Positions 22,650-34,720 are shown, counted from the first letter of the stretch. The stretch is DNA of 64,000 nucleotides from Endomychus coccineus (GCA_958510875.1 OY294070.1:114928703-114992702), one strand, 5' to 3'. Program-made: numbers and translations. Notes: generated from the letters alone by a model not told the origin.

Positions 22650-23810
22650 AGTTAGGCATTAACCTATCTCATAATGTATTTGATGGGAGCGACAACGCTT
22701 CTAATTTACAAAAAGATTATTCTGTATGAGCATCCCACAGTACTATAGTAGTATGTTGTCCCTCTCTCGAATGTCAATGAATAAAACCCGCAAACCTATA
22801 ATAGTTCGAATGCAATGTTGAAACGATGAAATGTGCTGGATATACCTACTAGAAATCCTAGAGTTTTATTGTATTATGCATTTACTTACAATCCAAATGA
22901 AGCGTTCTTTCTTTTTTAGATACAGACGATTCAATATCGATTACATGGCGATGTGTACAGCGAAAGACGTCTAACAACGAAAACTGTCAGTATTAAAATG
23001 CCCACAAATCATTTGAATTATTACCAACGTCATATGTTTAAAGTAAAGTTTCCGCAACATTAACAACTTTGTTGTGGCCTAATGGTTCGTTTGATGTTGA
23101 ATATAATTCAACGGTGGTGTCAGTGCGAGCCTCCTTTTCTAAGGTAACATTACACAACCGACACATGTAATCTTCTTATGATGGCATTCGGAATAGCGGG
23201 GGAGAGACAAGTTGGCTACGGCAATCAATTACAAAGTGTAGTTATTTCAGCAATGCTATAAATCACGTCTACTTAACTCGCTCATCCTTTTACTTATGCC
23301 GACGAAGAGCTGCTGCTCCTTGGGTATGCTGAAAGATCTAACCGAGAGGTTAGTTAGCAGCAATTACGAAAAATTTTACTGATAACTACCAGTTTTGCAA
23401 GTACGTAATCGTCTTTTGTATGATTGATGACAATATGTTCGATTTATAAAGGTTTATCTTCTTTATCTACGCTTTTTAAGAAGCATTGACGGCATGATGT
23501 TATAGTATATAAAAACCGTTGATCAGTGAATTTCTTGTCTATTGGCTACTGCCATAGAGGAGAAGTTTCAACTAACGTTCGAAGATTGTTGAGGATTTTA
23601 AATATCTTCATTTTATTATGGAGGGAATTGATCGATGTGGTGAGATGCATTAATCGATATGCTCCTGATATTACAAATTCAGAATCTGAGCTAATCTCAT
23701 GAATAGTGGACGTAGTCGATATTAGCTGGGGAAGTAGTTGTTTACGAATTATTCACAGTTCCTACGTTATGACAGATTAGTAGAATAAGAGTAAATGAAG
23801 GCAGGCGTTT
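22650..23810. other. Intergenic, nothing recognised
   Basis: No protein similarity, tandem array or confident RNA gene was noticed. Confidence 0.5.
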
Positions 23811-23813
23811 GAA

Positions 23814-24808
23814 TAGTCGAGTCAAACAGGTATTTCATTACGAAAATCGAACGATATGAACCGATTTTGATGAAACAAAGTGCATTCGATTCGGAATGAC
23901 GTCTAGGAAAAAGCTTACCGGTTAGTTTTTTGTGCAAATTTGTTATTATTTTTTTAACCGAAAAATTTACCGATTTCCAAAATTTCATCAAAACTTACCA
24001 GAAATCCTCAGTTAGGGGTTGTGGAGGTTGTTTTTTTATGTTAAATGTTAAAAAATTTGTTAAAAGGGCGTCGTTACTAATTTAAATCATAAACAAAATC
24101 GAATTCTGATTTTTTAATTTGAAATAAATTCCCGCTCATCTAAATTTTTTTTCTATCTTCTCTACTCAGTCTTTTTATATTCCACACAGCATCTTTTACA
24201 TATACTATGGACATATACGTGATAAAAACCGGGCGGGAGTAGCAGGTAGGTATTTTTCTTAAGCTATGGAGTCTACACTATACTATAACACAGCATCTAT
24301 CATATAATAAGATCTCTATGGCATCGATCGCTTCATAGAGCAGCTGTTTATCTGAGCCGGTCCTCCCTCCCAACCCCCAAAATAAAAACGCGGCAACGTA
24401 TACGTGGACCACGTTGCTATTGTAATGTAGATACATAATAAATGATCACCACGTGTCGCTTACTGTTGAATGCTGCTGTTGTTGTTCAGATTAGTAAAAT
24501 TTCTCATTCGTTTTATGTGAAAATTATTTTGTTCTGTGGCTCAGTGAATATTATCAGAAACATTTTTTTAATAATTCAAACATGTATTGTTCAATAAATA
24601 AAACATTGCTTTAATAAAGCATTCACGCTGCATATTAATGAAAGTATTTTTCGGTTAAAAACATAATAACAAATTTGCACAAAAAACTAACTGGTAAGCT
24701 TTTTTCTAGACGTCATCTCGTATCGAATGCACTTTGTTTCATCAAAATCGGTCCATATCGTTCGATTTTCTTAAGTCGGCCTGTTTTAATACCTATTTGA
24801 CTCGACTA
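23814..24808. repeat. 995-bp foldback with ~155-bp inverted arms
   Basis: Left arm 23,814-23,966 and right arm 24,646-24,808 are inverted copies sharing TAGTCGAGTCAAA, ATCGAACGATATG, ACCGATTTTGATGAAACAAA and TTTTTTGTGCAAATTTG. The 680-bp interior is AT-rich and non-coding. The form fits a non-autonomous DNA transposon or MITE-like foldback, but I cannot see a target duplication. Confidence 0.8.
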
Positions 24809-24915
24809 AAATATGAATGAATATATTAGCCTGAAAAATATGTTCACCTTTGCGGCTCATAGTCTAGGAGCTAGAGCGATACGGTGTAACTGAAAGTTAA
24901 CCTGATGGCATTATT

Positions 24916-26485
24916 TTATTTATTTATTTATTAGAACAGTAGAACAATCAACAGACACAATGTGTCCAATTACAGATTATTACAATATGAAAAGTAAATA
25001 TCTAAATAAAAGTATCAATAACCGACAGTATAACGTTGAATAGTAAGTGTATTTCAACATCTATCATCTAAAGATAAACATCAGTAGTCAATATACGTAC
25101 ACAAACAGTGAGCAATATTACATAGAATACCTATACCTATAACATCCCGTCATGAGACAGTGGGATGAAACATAATTAGTATTGAAGACTGTGAATGAAT
25201 CGTGGAATATATCTAGGATATTAGAGACCCGCTTGTATTCACCACACATTCGAGCAAGCGGACCATGTAAACCCAGATTCGTATTACTGCGCTTAATGTG
25301 AAAGAGATCGGTTGATCTTGTGGACGCACTCCAAAGCCCTTAAGCTTATCATTGTCAGCAGCACAAAATCATATTTGCTTATTATTATTTTGAATAACGT
25401 CAGTAAGTCTGAGACTCTCCTCATGAGTTCAAGCTGCTGCAAGTCAAACATCCCTAACCTTTCTGGATAAGTGCCATGATCAGGTAGGTGATCATTTACT
25501 CTGAGAAACAGATAACGAGGAGATCTTTGTGTAGATTCCAACCGCTGAAAGTATGTTATGTTCGAAGAAGACCATACAATACAGCAATACTCCAAATGAG
25601 ATCTTACATAGGCGAAGTAGAGTTTTTTGAAGCTATCCACTGTTTTAAAGTGTTTGCCAACTCGGAAAATCAACCCCATCATAGAGTATGCCTTCCTGAC
25701 TATGTGCTCCACGTGCAGCTTGAAATTTAGTTTAGAGTCGAATGTCACTCCAAGATTCCTCATACTCTCCACCCTTTTCAATGGTTTATCATTCAGTATA
25801 TATGACGTAGGTAGTTGAGTAATTTATGATATTTCTTGTAAATGAAATTGTACAGCATTTATCACAGTTTAGTATGAGTTTATTCAGTCGGGTCCATTCT
25901 AGAAGTTTATCAAGGTCATTCTGTGATAAATCACTGTCCGCCATTGATGAAATAATTCTGAATATTTTCAAGTCGTCAGCATATAAAAGACTGTCTGAAC
26001 TGAATATTCTACAAAGATCATTGATAAAAATTATAAATAATGTCGACCCTAAATTTGATCCCTGTGGAATGCTCGATGTGGATGTATATATTTCTGATGC
26101 GAAGCCATTCACTACTACTTGTAGCTGACGACCATCTAAAAACGACTCGAACCACCTCATCATATTCCCTACAACACCATACTTCGCTATTTTTTCTAAG
26201 AAGCAAGCAGAAATTGACTTTATCGAATGCTTTGAAGAAGTCCGTATATACTGAGTCCACTTGCCTTCTCTTATGTAAAGAGTTACATAGAAATGCACTG
26301 TACCTGAGAAGATGAGTTGTTGTAGATCTACCAGATATAAAGCCATGTTGCTTCTCGCTAAGATAAGGCGACACATGGCTTAATAGCTTATCATTAACAA
26401 TGGATTCAAGGATTTTCCCAAAAATCGAAATTTCAACTATAGGACGATAGATTTTTGATATAGTTATTGTTAGAGGACAGTTCAA
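24916..26485 (-). mobile_element. CR1/Jockey-group element, near-complete RT domain
   Basis: Overlapping - strand frames give, in order, YRPIVEISIFGKILESIVND, LSEKQHGFISGRSTTTHLL, VYTDFFKAFDKVN, a WFESFLDGRQLQVVVNG stretch, SIPQGSNLGSTLFIIFINDL, LLYADDLKIFR (catalytic YADD kept), the NLGVTFDSKLNFKLHVEHIV region and YVRSHLEYCCIVW. At least three frameshifts split it. The 3' end is marked by a TTTATTTATTTATT run (24,918-24,933), i.e. a TAAA-type tail on the element strand. Endonuclease is absent: a 5'-truncated insertion ending next to the satellite-like repeat at 26,460. Confidence 0.9.
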
Positions 26486-26880
26486 TGATCAATTCATCTT
26501 GCAGACCGAATCTTCGCTCTCATGTAGTTCTCGAGATACAGATTCCGCAAATTTTTTCATTTTTGACTGCAAGTTAACCCTTTTCAAGTTGCGGTTACTT
26601 GATAAGTATGCCACTCTTATAGACTTCCACTATGTGCCATCATTTTCTATTGTGTCCGTTTATCGTGCTGGCCAGTTGAAATGGGACCTTGAATGGACTG
26701 CGAGTTAACCTTCTCAAGCCTGGTGGAAAATGTATATTCATATTGAAAATTGTTGAAATACCGTATGCCATCAAAAGTTACCAATCCGATTCAGAGTAAA
26801 TGGCCATTATTCAGGAAATGGACATGTACACCATTTTGTGGCTAAAAGTTACGGATTACAAGTTAACATGGTCAAATAAT
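26460..26880. repeat. Dispersed satellite-like repeat, copy 2 (inverted)
   Basis: Inverted match to 1,745-2,200, with the same GTTAGAGGACAGTTCAATGA opening and internal GTTAACC and GTTAACAT words. It abuts the 5' truncation of the RT element at 24,916-26,485. Confidence 0.65.
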
Positions 26881-26884
26881 TATA

Positions 26885-27380
26885 TCATATAAGTGCCATC
26901 TATTTTTGCTCACTTCAACTCCCACCCCAACCCCAAGAAACGTCGCCCCAAAAAAACAGTAGTCTTAATAATTGACCAGTTTATCATAATATTGGTCTAA
27001 TTATCCACGTTTTTCATAGTTATGTTTCAATCCACCCCTTCCTCATTTACCGTACATACCTCTCAAGGAATTAACGCTAAACATGCTGGTCGTGTCCAAT
27101 AATTATCAAGATAGTTTTGTACCAAAAACATACTTATACTATCCTGATCTAGAAAATTAATGAGTCAGTTTTCAATATTTGAATAATATTTTCATGTTTA
27201 TTTTTCAACTAATTTCATTTTTAATGATTACAATATCTTCTTTTGAATAAATTACTATTCTGTTTCATGGTTCAATATTATTTATTGTGAAAAAAATATT
27301 AGTGATTATTTTGTGAAGAAAATCGTTTTCCATCGATTAGTGCAGAAATATACAGGAAGTTTCATTGGGAAAAAATTATT
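26885..27380. other. Intergenic, nothing recognised
   Basis: AT-rich, except for a short C-rich run near 26,920-26,955. No gene or repeat noticed. Confidence 0.5.
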
Positions 27381-27383
27381 TAT

Positions 27384-27560
27384 TTAAATACCGCGCAAAT
27401 GCGATGTGCAATGTTTTTCTAGGGATCGTAATCTGTTCGACATAAAAATTAAGTCTGGTGGGAAGAAGTTCGGCAGGTCTCTAGCTTGACAATGTCTAGT
27501 GCTCCTGTATAGAATCACTGGTGGTAAAAATTCTAACCATATACTCAGAATAGTTGAAAA
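27384..27560 (-). mobile_element. Jockey-type 3' end fragment
   Basis: The stretch AAGTCTGGTGGGAAGAAGTTC plus GGCAGGTCTCTAGCTTGACA matches the 3' coding end of the local Jockey-type family at 9,545-9,640. It is a short, otherwise degenerate fragment. Confidence 0.55.
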
Positions 27561-27639
27561 CCGTGTTGTCAGCAATTGTGAAGCAAATCGCAATAACGAG
27601 CTCATTGGGCAACCAAAACCATACCGCTTAAGCAAAATT

Positions 27640-28221
27640 GAAAACTAAGGACACTTAAAGAAATGAAGTTTATAGAAATGCCTCGACAAGTAAAGGTCAC
27701 CTATAGGAGAAAGTACGAAAAGCCTATAGAGCGAGCGATGTCTAGATAAGTGCTGGAAAAAGCTACGCAAGAAGTTGTAAGGAGATTGAGAAAATGTATA
27801 TAAGGAGATTAGAAAAATGTATGGAAGTTGAAGGAGCTAATATCGAAAACCTTTTATTGGAAGAGTTCTGTATTTCAAAATAATCTCAGTTCTGAATTAT
27901 TGTTTTTTTATTAAAATTTTCCAATTGAATGGGTTGATCAAACTTTCCACTTTTACTTTTGGTCCTACTGATTGTCAATTTTTTGTCATGGAAAATGTGA
28001 TTTCTTGTTATTGACAATACTAAGGGATTACCAACTAACAGAAAATATTGGTACATTTATGTGGAAAAAATTCCGACGATGTCATCACAGCAGTTTTGTA
28101 TTTTTTTTTCTTATTGCTGAAAATGTAACTCCGTCAATCATATCTGTGATCCTACTTTCAGAATTCAAATATCTATTACTTTTTCCTTAGTAGGTCTTTT
28201 GCGCCAACTTTGGGTCACCTG
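27640..28221 (+). mobile_element. Mariner-type transposon 3' end
   Basis: The frame at 27,655-27,860 reads EMPRQVKVTYRRKYEK, then VLEKATQEVVRRLRKC and, after a shift, KCMEVEGANIENLL, the usual last residues of a mariner-superfamily transposase. At 28,203-28,221 CCAACTTTGGGTCACCTG followed by TA looks like a right TIR. A local duplication of GGAGATTGAGAAAATGTAT interrupts the frame. The 5' part and left TIR are missing. Confidence 0.65.
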
Positions 28222-28235
28222 TACGTGAATAATTG

Positions 28236-29545
28236 ATCTAGGGCGGGGCATGGAGTCGCATATGAATATGCATATGGGAATATCTATCGAAAAGGGAGAG
28301 ATCTCTTACCTTTCTACGATGTTCTAGAGAGGTCAATGAACTCGCAAGTGTGACATCATTATTAAAACGAATAGCTCTCTTCTGGATAGAATCCAAGAGT
28401 TTCAGCGTATCTTTGGAAGCCGAACTCCAAACATGTGAGCAGTACTCCGGGTCAGGTCGAATCTGTGCTTTGTGGATTATGAGGAGCTGCTGGAATGTGA
28501 AGTAGCTCTTGGCCCGGAATCGAAAACCTACTTTTTGTGAAGCAGTTTTCGCAATGGACCCCGCATGATCGTCCCATGAGAGGGTGCTGTTGGTGGTGAT
28601 TCCGAGCATGGTTTAGGAAGACTTTATATGAATAGTATCATATTAGGGATTGTGAAATCCGCCTTCCTGGAGAAGACAATCTTGAGTTTTGGTTACATTG
28701 AGTTCTACTAGATTATCAGATCCCCATTTCAAAATCTTTGCCAGATCTCCATCAATTACGTTTACCTGACTCTGCCTCGCTCCTCTGGTTTCGTTGGATG
28801 ATATAGGGGCTCTAGATCAGAAAGCGGTATGAGGTGTACTATCATTTGCAAAGCTATGGACGGGACAAGTGGTCACTTCCAACAGGTTGCTTATATGGAG
28901 CAGGAACAAAGTTGATGCCAAAACAGATCCCAGCGTTGATGATCATTGTATCAACCACCACAAAAAGTGATCTATCTGTGCCAGACTCGGTCAAATGCTT
29001 TGGAGATATCCAATGATACAGCTAGAGATTCCCCATGTTTTTCAATAGATTTCTGCCATACCTTGTTACGTAAGCAAGCAGGTCTCCTGTTGATGTCTGC
29101 TGACGAAAGTCTTATTGCCGGTCATTCACAATTTTGGAGCCCCCTAGGAATTGGATGAGCTCGATGTTGATTGCATTCTCCATCACTTCATAGATCACTG
29201 ATGATAGTACAATGAGTCTGTATATTTTAGAAATGGTCTTCTTTCTTTTTTTTGGAACTGGCTGGACTCTAGCTGTCTTCCATCTGGAAGGTAACACACC
29301 AAGTTTGTATTAAAGTGTTACCTACCTGCAGAAAACTGGTATTAATTCAGGGGCACCTTCCTTTAGAACGACAGGAAGAATTCCATCTGGACCCATAGAC
29401 TTTTAATATTCTTAGTTGATGTTGATGATAATAACGTTGTATTTGCTACCATGAACATTAAATTGAAGTTACCAATTGAGTAATTTGAGGATTCCAACTG
29501 TTGTGACGTGTGGAGAAACTTTGCAATCCTCCCATTCAGCCACAT
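28236..29545 (-). mobile_element. Jockey-type RT remnant
   Basis: Same family as 9.4-11.4 kb. On the - strand, in order: ARVQPVPKKRKKTISKIYRL and NDRQ (29,112-29,297), a worn ISKAFD block near 29,000, LLHISNLLEV, SFANDS (catalytic FADD changed to FAND), AKILKWGSDNLVELN, TMLGITTNSTLSWDDH and DSIQKRAIRF (28,238-28,609). Several stops and shifts. The change in the FADD box alone would inactivate it. Confidence 0.85.
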
Positions 29546-29549
29546 TTTG

Positions 29550-30265
29550 AATATATTTCAATGTATGTCTTGTAGAAATTATACTTCTTACTTAACGTTT
29601 TGTACGGTTGTTTTGAAGAAACAGAAAGAGGAAATTCGAAACGACAGCCTCACGTCAAATTAGCACAAGCAGGATGATGTAGTATTATTATTTCTATATA
29701 ATATCCGATACAGGAAAAAAGCTATAATTTGCATATAGAATTTTACGATCATTTATAGTAATTATATGTATGATGTTACAGCCGGTAATAAGGCAGTTAT
29801 CTATTCTGTCGCATTCATGTTAGAATCTTTTTCTTAAACAAATAATTATTTCCTGATTTTTTACTGGTTAAGCGACTCTTCTGATTATGATCCAAGCATG
29901 ATTCGAATTAATTGAACGACGCTAATAAATTCCTATAGGTCCAGTTCAGGCTCGTCCAATGAGCGACATGGAATCCCAGCAGGCTACCAATTATTTCCAT
30001 TAAACATAATAACGTATTTTTACGTAACCTCGATAATTATACACTCGTCGATACCGTATTACACATGCATTTCTTTTATTTATTTACGATTCGTCAGAAT
30101 TATTTCTCAATGTGTTAACTCCTTAATAACATATTATCATCATTATTATATCTGAACGGATTACATCATTTCTGAGAGATGAGAATACTCTACATACCTT
30201 ACATCTTCTGAGAGACTCCCCTCACTATTTTTAATTTAGTACGAGTGTACCTAGTAAATAGAGGA
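29550..30265. other. Intergenic, nothing recognised
   Basis: AT-rich; no gene, array or inverted repeat noticed. Confidence 0.5.
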
Positions 30266-30366
30266 GACTAAGCAATTTTTTCTTCAGTTTTCGACCGTCC
30301 CCATATTGTTAAGTATCGAAAATAATTATAAAATTATCTTTTCAATTAAGGTACCTACATAATATA

Positions 30367-32572
30367 CAGGGTGTCCTCGAACTGCGTGGCTAAAATAAAA
30401 CCGAAGATTCTTTGATTTGAAAAAAATTTGATGAGCCTTTTTACTTTTGCCTCAAGTGTCTTGTTTAGCCGGTAGAGGGCTTCAAAGTTGCAAAAATAAT
30501 TTTGTTTTTTCGGTATAACTTGAGAACGTGATGAAGGACTTTTAGAATATTTGGCAGGTGAGTTACTGTCAATAATAGCCGTTTTTGAGAGCGGAGCATA
30601 GAGCCTTAGAGACCATAGAAATGGCTCAAACTTGAGGATGTAACGGGAAAAGTGTCCAGAACTTTTTTGTGGTGAATGTAATTCACTCTATATTTTTATG
30701 TAGATAGCTTATCTGATTTGAAAACTTTTCTTACAATTTTGGCTTACTAATTTTACTTGATTAAAATACCTTAGTTGCCTTTGCTTTTCTAATGTCATTT
30801 TCGCATTTGGAGAATTTATGCTTTTACTTTGCTTTCCGTAAAAATTGTATAAAATTATGGCTCAAAATTTCACTAACACTGAAATGGTTAATATCTCGGT
30901 AAAACACAAATAATAAAAACAATAGAAATGGGGAAACGATGTGATTATTTAGGAAAAACAAATGCTAAATTAAAAGAAACAACAAAACTTTTTGGGAAAT
31001 CGCTAAGGCATCAATTGTTCGAAATGTTGCCCATTTTCCTGAATACACAAATTAATTCGTTTCAAGAAATTAGATTGAACTCTGGCTAGTACTTCAGGAT
31101 CATTCTTCAATAAATCCGCTTCATGATTAATTCGTTGCAACAATTCCTCTCGTGTGGTTACTGGAGCTGCATAAGCTTTCGACTTCAAAGCGCCCCATAG
31201 AAAGAAGTCGCAGGGCGTCAAATCAGGGGAGCGGGTTGCCCAGTTCACTGGTGCATCGTGTCCTCTACCTATCCAGCGATCTGGATATTCCGCATTCAAA
31301 TGTCGCCTCACAGCTAATGTGAAATGAGGAGGTGAACCATCATGGATAAACCAGGCCACGACGTATGTGTAAGGGCAAGTCTTCCAACAGTTCCAGTAGC
31401 CTTTGTTCCAAAAAGTTCAAGTAGTTCTCCCCGTTCAATCGATCGGGTATAACGGTAGGGCCAATAATAAAGTTATCCACAATTCCAACCCAAACATTGA
31501 TTTTAGTTTGATTCTGAAAATATGTAACTTCCGTTTCATGAGGATTTTCATCAGCATAGAAATGTTCCTTATGGAGGTTAAAAAGACCACATCTCGTGAA
31601 AATATCTTCGTCCGTGAACAGAATTCTTCTACAAAAATTGGGGTTTGCGTTTTGTCTTTGGACAATAAGCCGACAGAAATCTAGCCGATGACCTGGATCC
31701 ATGTGCAATAAGTCTTGAATTGTTTTAATATGATAGGGATACAACAGTTCTTCTTTCAGTACATTATGAACTAATGATTTTGAGGCTCCAATACGAAGTC
31801 CCAAACGTAGTGTGCTTATCCCAGGTTCAGTTTAAACCGCTTCCAGTATCGCTGCGATTTGCTTCAAATTTGCCAGTTTCGCGAAGGTTTGCCGATTTGG
31901 AATTCTGCGATGCGGATATCTTTCCCTTCTCCGGCCATTGCAACGACAAAGTCCATAAATCAATATCATATCAACCATTTCAGTGTTAGTGAAACTTTGA
32001 GCCATAATTTTATAAAATTTTTACGGAAAGCAAAGTAAAAACTGACAGTTTTCAGAATAAATTCTCCAAATGCCAAAATGACATTAGAAAAGCAAAGGCA
32101 ACTAAGGTATTTTAATCAAGTAAAATTAGTAAGCCAAAATTGCAGAGACTCGAAAATAATTTTTTTCAAGCTAATCCGTTGATTTTATCAAAATTTTCTA
32201 AGAGTAAGAAAAGTTTTCAAATTAGATAAGCTATCTACATAAAAAATATAGAGTGAATTACATTCACCACAAAAAAGTTCTGGACACTTTTCCCGTTACA
32301 TCCTCAAGTTTGAGCCATTTCTATGGTCTCTAAGGCTCTATGCTCCGCTCTCAAAAACGGCTATTATTGACAGTAACTCACCTGCCAAATATTGTAAAAG
32401 TTTTCCATCACGTTCTCAAGTTATACCGAAAAAACAAAATTGTTTTTGCAACTTTGAAGCCCTTTACCGGCTAAACAAGACACTTGAGGCAAAAGTAAAA
32501 AGGCTCATCAAATTTTTTTCGAATCAAAGAATCTTCGGTTTTATTTTAGCCACGCAGTTCGAGGACACCCTG
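30367..32572 (-). mobile_element. Long-armed mariner-superfamily transposon
   Basis: The 2,206-bp element begins CAGGGTGTCCTCGAACTGCG, ends with its inverse, and is flanked by TA (30,365-30,366 and 32,573-32,574). The inverted arms are unusually long: 30,367-30,889 and 31,973-32,572. They differ mainly by two indels of about 63 and 16 bp. Both arms run past the transposase ATG, so the left arm carries a dead copy of the first codons (MAQNFTNTEMV). Only one stop and one frameshift are seen in the transposase, so it is among the younger insertions here. Confidence 0.93.
31003..32005 (-). pseudogene. DUF4817-type mariner transposase, lightly broken
   Basis: From the ATG at 32,005 the frame reads MAQSFTNTEMVDMILIYGLC, an N-terminal DUF4817-like helix-turn-helix, to a TAA near 31,832. 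It resumes in the same frame with EPGISTLRLGLRIGASKSL; part of the linker seems deleted around the stop. The catalytic part has ILFTDEDIFTRCG (first Asp). One extra base near 31,345 shifts the frame before WFIHDGSPPHF (second Asp), and SPDLTPCDFFLWG gives the third Asp about 44 residues on. It ends ENGQHFEQLMP. All three catalytic acids survive. Confidence 0.9.
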
Positions 32573-32715
32573 TATATTAGAATATTTTTCGGAATAGCAT
32601 ATGATAAATTTATTGGGAATTTTGGAAGACAACCTACAGCTTATTCGAAGTCTACTGTTTTTCTAATCTGCCGAAAATGTCAACCAAGCTTCCGAAATCG
32701 GGAATACATATCCTA

Positions 32716-32750
<35 letters not shown>
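32716..32750. repeat. (TTA)n microsatellite
   Basis: About eleven consecutive ATT/TTA units, followed by TTAATTAATT. Confidence 0.95.
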
Positions 32751-32751
<1 letters not shown>

Positions 32752-32879
32752 TAATTATTCAGTATAATATTGTTAAGTATATGTATAGAGAGGGATATGT
32801 CATTTTGTTTTATGATCGGAAAAGCTTTTTGCAAGAATGTAAATTCATTATCTTCATCATATTTAATTTTTTTTTGCAT

Positions 32880-33920
32880 TGTGAATACTGAAATTGCATC
32901 ATGTGCCTAGTCTCAGTATATAATGCGGTATGCTATAATGGACTTGACTAAGCGAAAATAAACTAATTTATGAGAGACGGTATCCCTAATGTCTTTCATC
33001 ATGAACACTACATGTTAGCTTTTGATTGATATGAACTCCCAAAAATCCTATTCTGTTATATTTTCCAATGATTTATTTTCAGTTTGGATGGGTATACTAT
33101 TATTCAGTCTTTCGTTTTTTTGGGCCCGTTCAAATCGCACCACGTTGACATTAATTAGGATTGACTCTTTTCAATGAGCTCTTCATTTAAATAGGCTGTG
33201 ACATTACTGTCATTGGCTACTATACTGATTTTCCCGCTGGTAGGACGTTATAATATCTGATCCTTGAAGAAGGGACTTGTCAGGATCGCCATATAATATC
33301 TGATGATAGGGCTGTCATGGATCGCCCTATAATACTGTTTGGTAGGGCTGACAGTGTCGCCCTATAACATCTCATCAGTTAGCAGGTTCGGTGCTGCGTT
33401 ATGATAGAGTATCATGTCGAAGCTGTGGACATAGGGGCAGATGGTTGGAATCACAACACTGGTTAGGAAATGTGATGTATCGATTTAATATTCACTACAT
33501 AGTACTAACACTAATAACTCATAACTATCTCAGATAGCTGACTCACTTATGACTATAACTACCGACTATATGACTCTCCTACTACTTCGACTTAGGAGTT
33601 AAATATCTATTCTCAAGGAAGAATCCTTGTTCCTCTCCTAATAGTTCGGCGAATGTTGGCCTACGTGCCGGCATTGACATGCATGTTATGCACGCAATTT
33701 CAAAACCTCGTCGACACGTTATTTCTAATGATATATAAACAATAACAAATATATGTTGTATGTTTATGAACAATAAACATAGACATGACACAAGAAAATA
33801 GAATATTATAAGTTATCTAATTTAGGATGAATCTTCGGGATATCAGAACGTGGTTAATGTATACATTGAAAAGTGTAGGAGATAAGTAGGAGCCCTGTGG
33901 AGTACCCACCTTAATTTGAT
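32880..33920 (-). mobile_element. CR1/Jockey-group RT remnant, interrupted
   Basis: On the - strand near 33,905-33,840 the frame gives VGTPQGSYLSPTLFNVYINH, an RT palm motif. From about 33,235 down to 32,890 come ANDSNVTAYLNEELIEKSQS (catalytic YADD changed to AND), STWCDLNG, a PSKLKIN block, then DTVSHKLVYFRL. The two parts are in correct order but separated by about 600 bp that include a minisatellite, so the element was interrupted after insertion. Not functional. Confidence 0.7.
33248..33378. repeat. 36-bp minisatellite, ~3.5 units
   Basis: Unit starts near 33,248, 33,291, 33,327 and 33,362. The consensus contains CTATAATATCTGATGATAGG, then GCTGTCAGGATCGCC. It lies inside the interrupted RT remnant and has no coding sense. 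Confidence 0.8.
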
Positions 33921-33929
33921 ACTAAATAT

Positions 33930-34720
33930 ATTTCAGTTTCCATTAACTCGTTGAGTTGGATTCAAACGGGACTTGCTATTTTTTCAATAAATATCAAAGT
34001 ATTCAAAAAATGGTGGTATATTTCATTTTTGCAGATAAAAACAAGAAATTTTACTTTTGTAAATATCACTTCATTAAAAGAACGTTGGTCTAAATCAGTG
34101 TTTTTCAACGAATGGGCGTGACTCCCAGACGGTCGCCAAGTCTAGCTCGGGGGTCCCGGTCACAAGCCAAAGCCAAATAAAATTAGTAGGACCCAGTATC
34201 TATATACTAAGTACGTTTTTATTAATTTTCGATCTTCCCAATATTGTTGAGTATCGAAAATAATTATAAAATTTTCTTTTCAATTTAGGTACCAACATAT
34301 ATTTTCGATATTGCACATGAAAAATTGATTGGGAACTTTGGAAAACAATTTACAGCTTATACGAACTCTACTGTTTTTTGCAAATCTGCTGAAAGTATCA
34401 ACCAAATTCCCGAAATCGGGAATATTCATGATACTGAATATATTCCAGTTTCCGTTAACTTAGTAACGTAGAATTCAAACGGGACTTTCTATTTTTTCAA
34501 TAAATATCGAAGTATTCGAAAAATGGTGATATTTCAATTTTACAGATAATAACGAAAAATTTCACTTTGTTAAATATCACTTTATTTAAAAGAACATTGC
34601 TTCAAATCTGTGTTTTACAACGTAAGGATGGGGGGGATCGCCAAGTCTAGCTCTGGGGTCCTGCTCGCAAGCCAAGTAAAAGTGAAAAAGCTGTTGTAGG
34701 TCCTAAATTACAATAAAAAT
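33930..34720. repeat. Tandem duplication, period ~512 bp, with hAT-end sequence
   Basis: 33,930-34,210 and 34,442-34,720 are direct repeats. Both run from CAGTTTCC...TTAACT through CAAACGGGACTT, TATTTTTTCAATAAATATC and TCTGTGTTTTACAACG or CAGTGTTTTTCAACGAATGG to TCGCCAAGTCTAGCTC. The CAGTGTTTTTCAACG word at 34,096 looks like a hAT terminus; the second copy is next to the hAT coding remnant. 34,215-34,430 is the intact form of the repeat split at 30,270-32,700. Confidence 0.8.

Larger units (their letters stand above)
30270..32700. repeat. Repeat split by the long-armed mariner
   Basis: The halves 30,270-30,366 and 32,573-32,700 join to match the uninterrupted copy at 34,215-34,430 (shared AGTATCGAAAATAATTATAA, ATTGGGAATTTTGGAAGACA and CCGAAATCGGGAAT). 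The intact relative serves as empty-site evidence for the insertion. Confidence 0.85.

Noticed and set aside
26930..26950. GAAACGTC word at 26.94 kb as hammerhead
   Set aside because: No CTGANGA or stem II upstream on either strand.
33297..33378. CTGATGA and CATCAG words in the 33 kb minisatellite as hammerheads
   Set aside because: No GAAA box or stem II follows; the words are part of the 36-bp unit.
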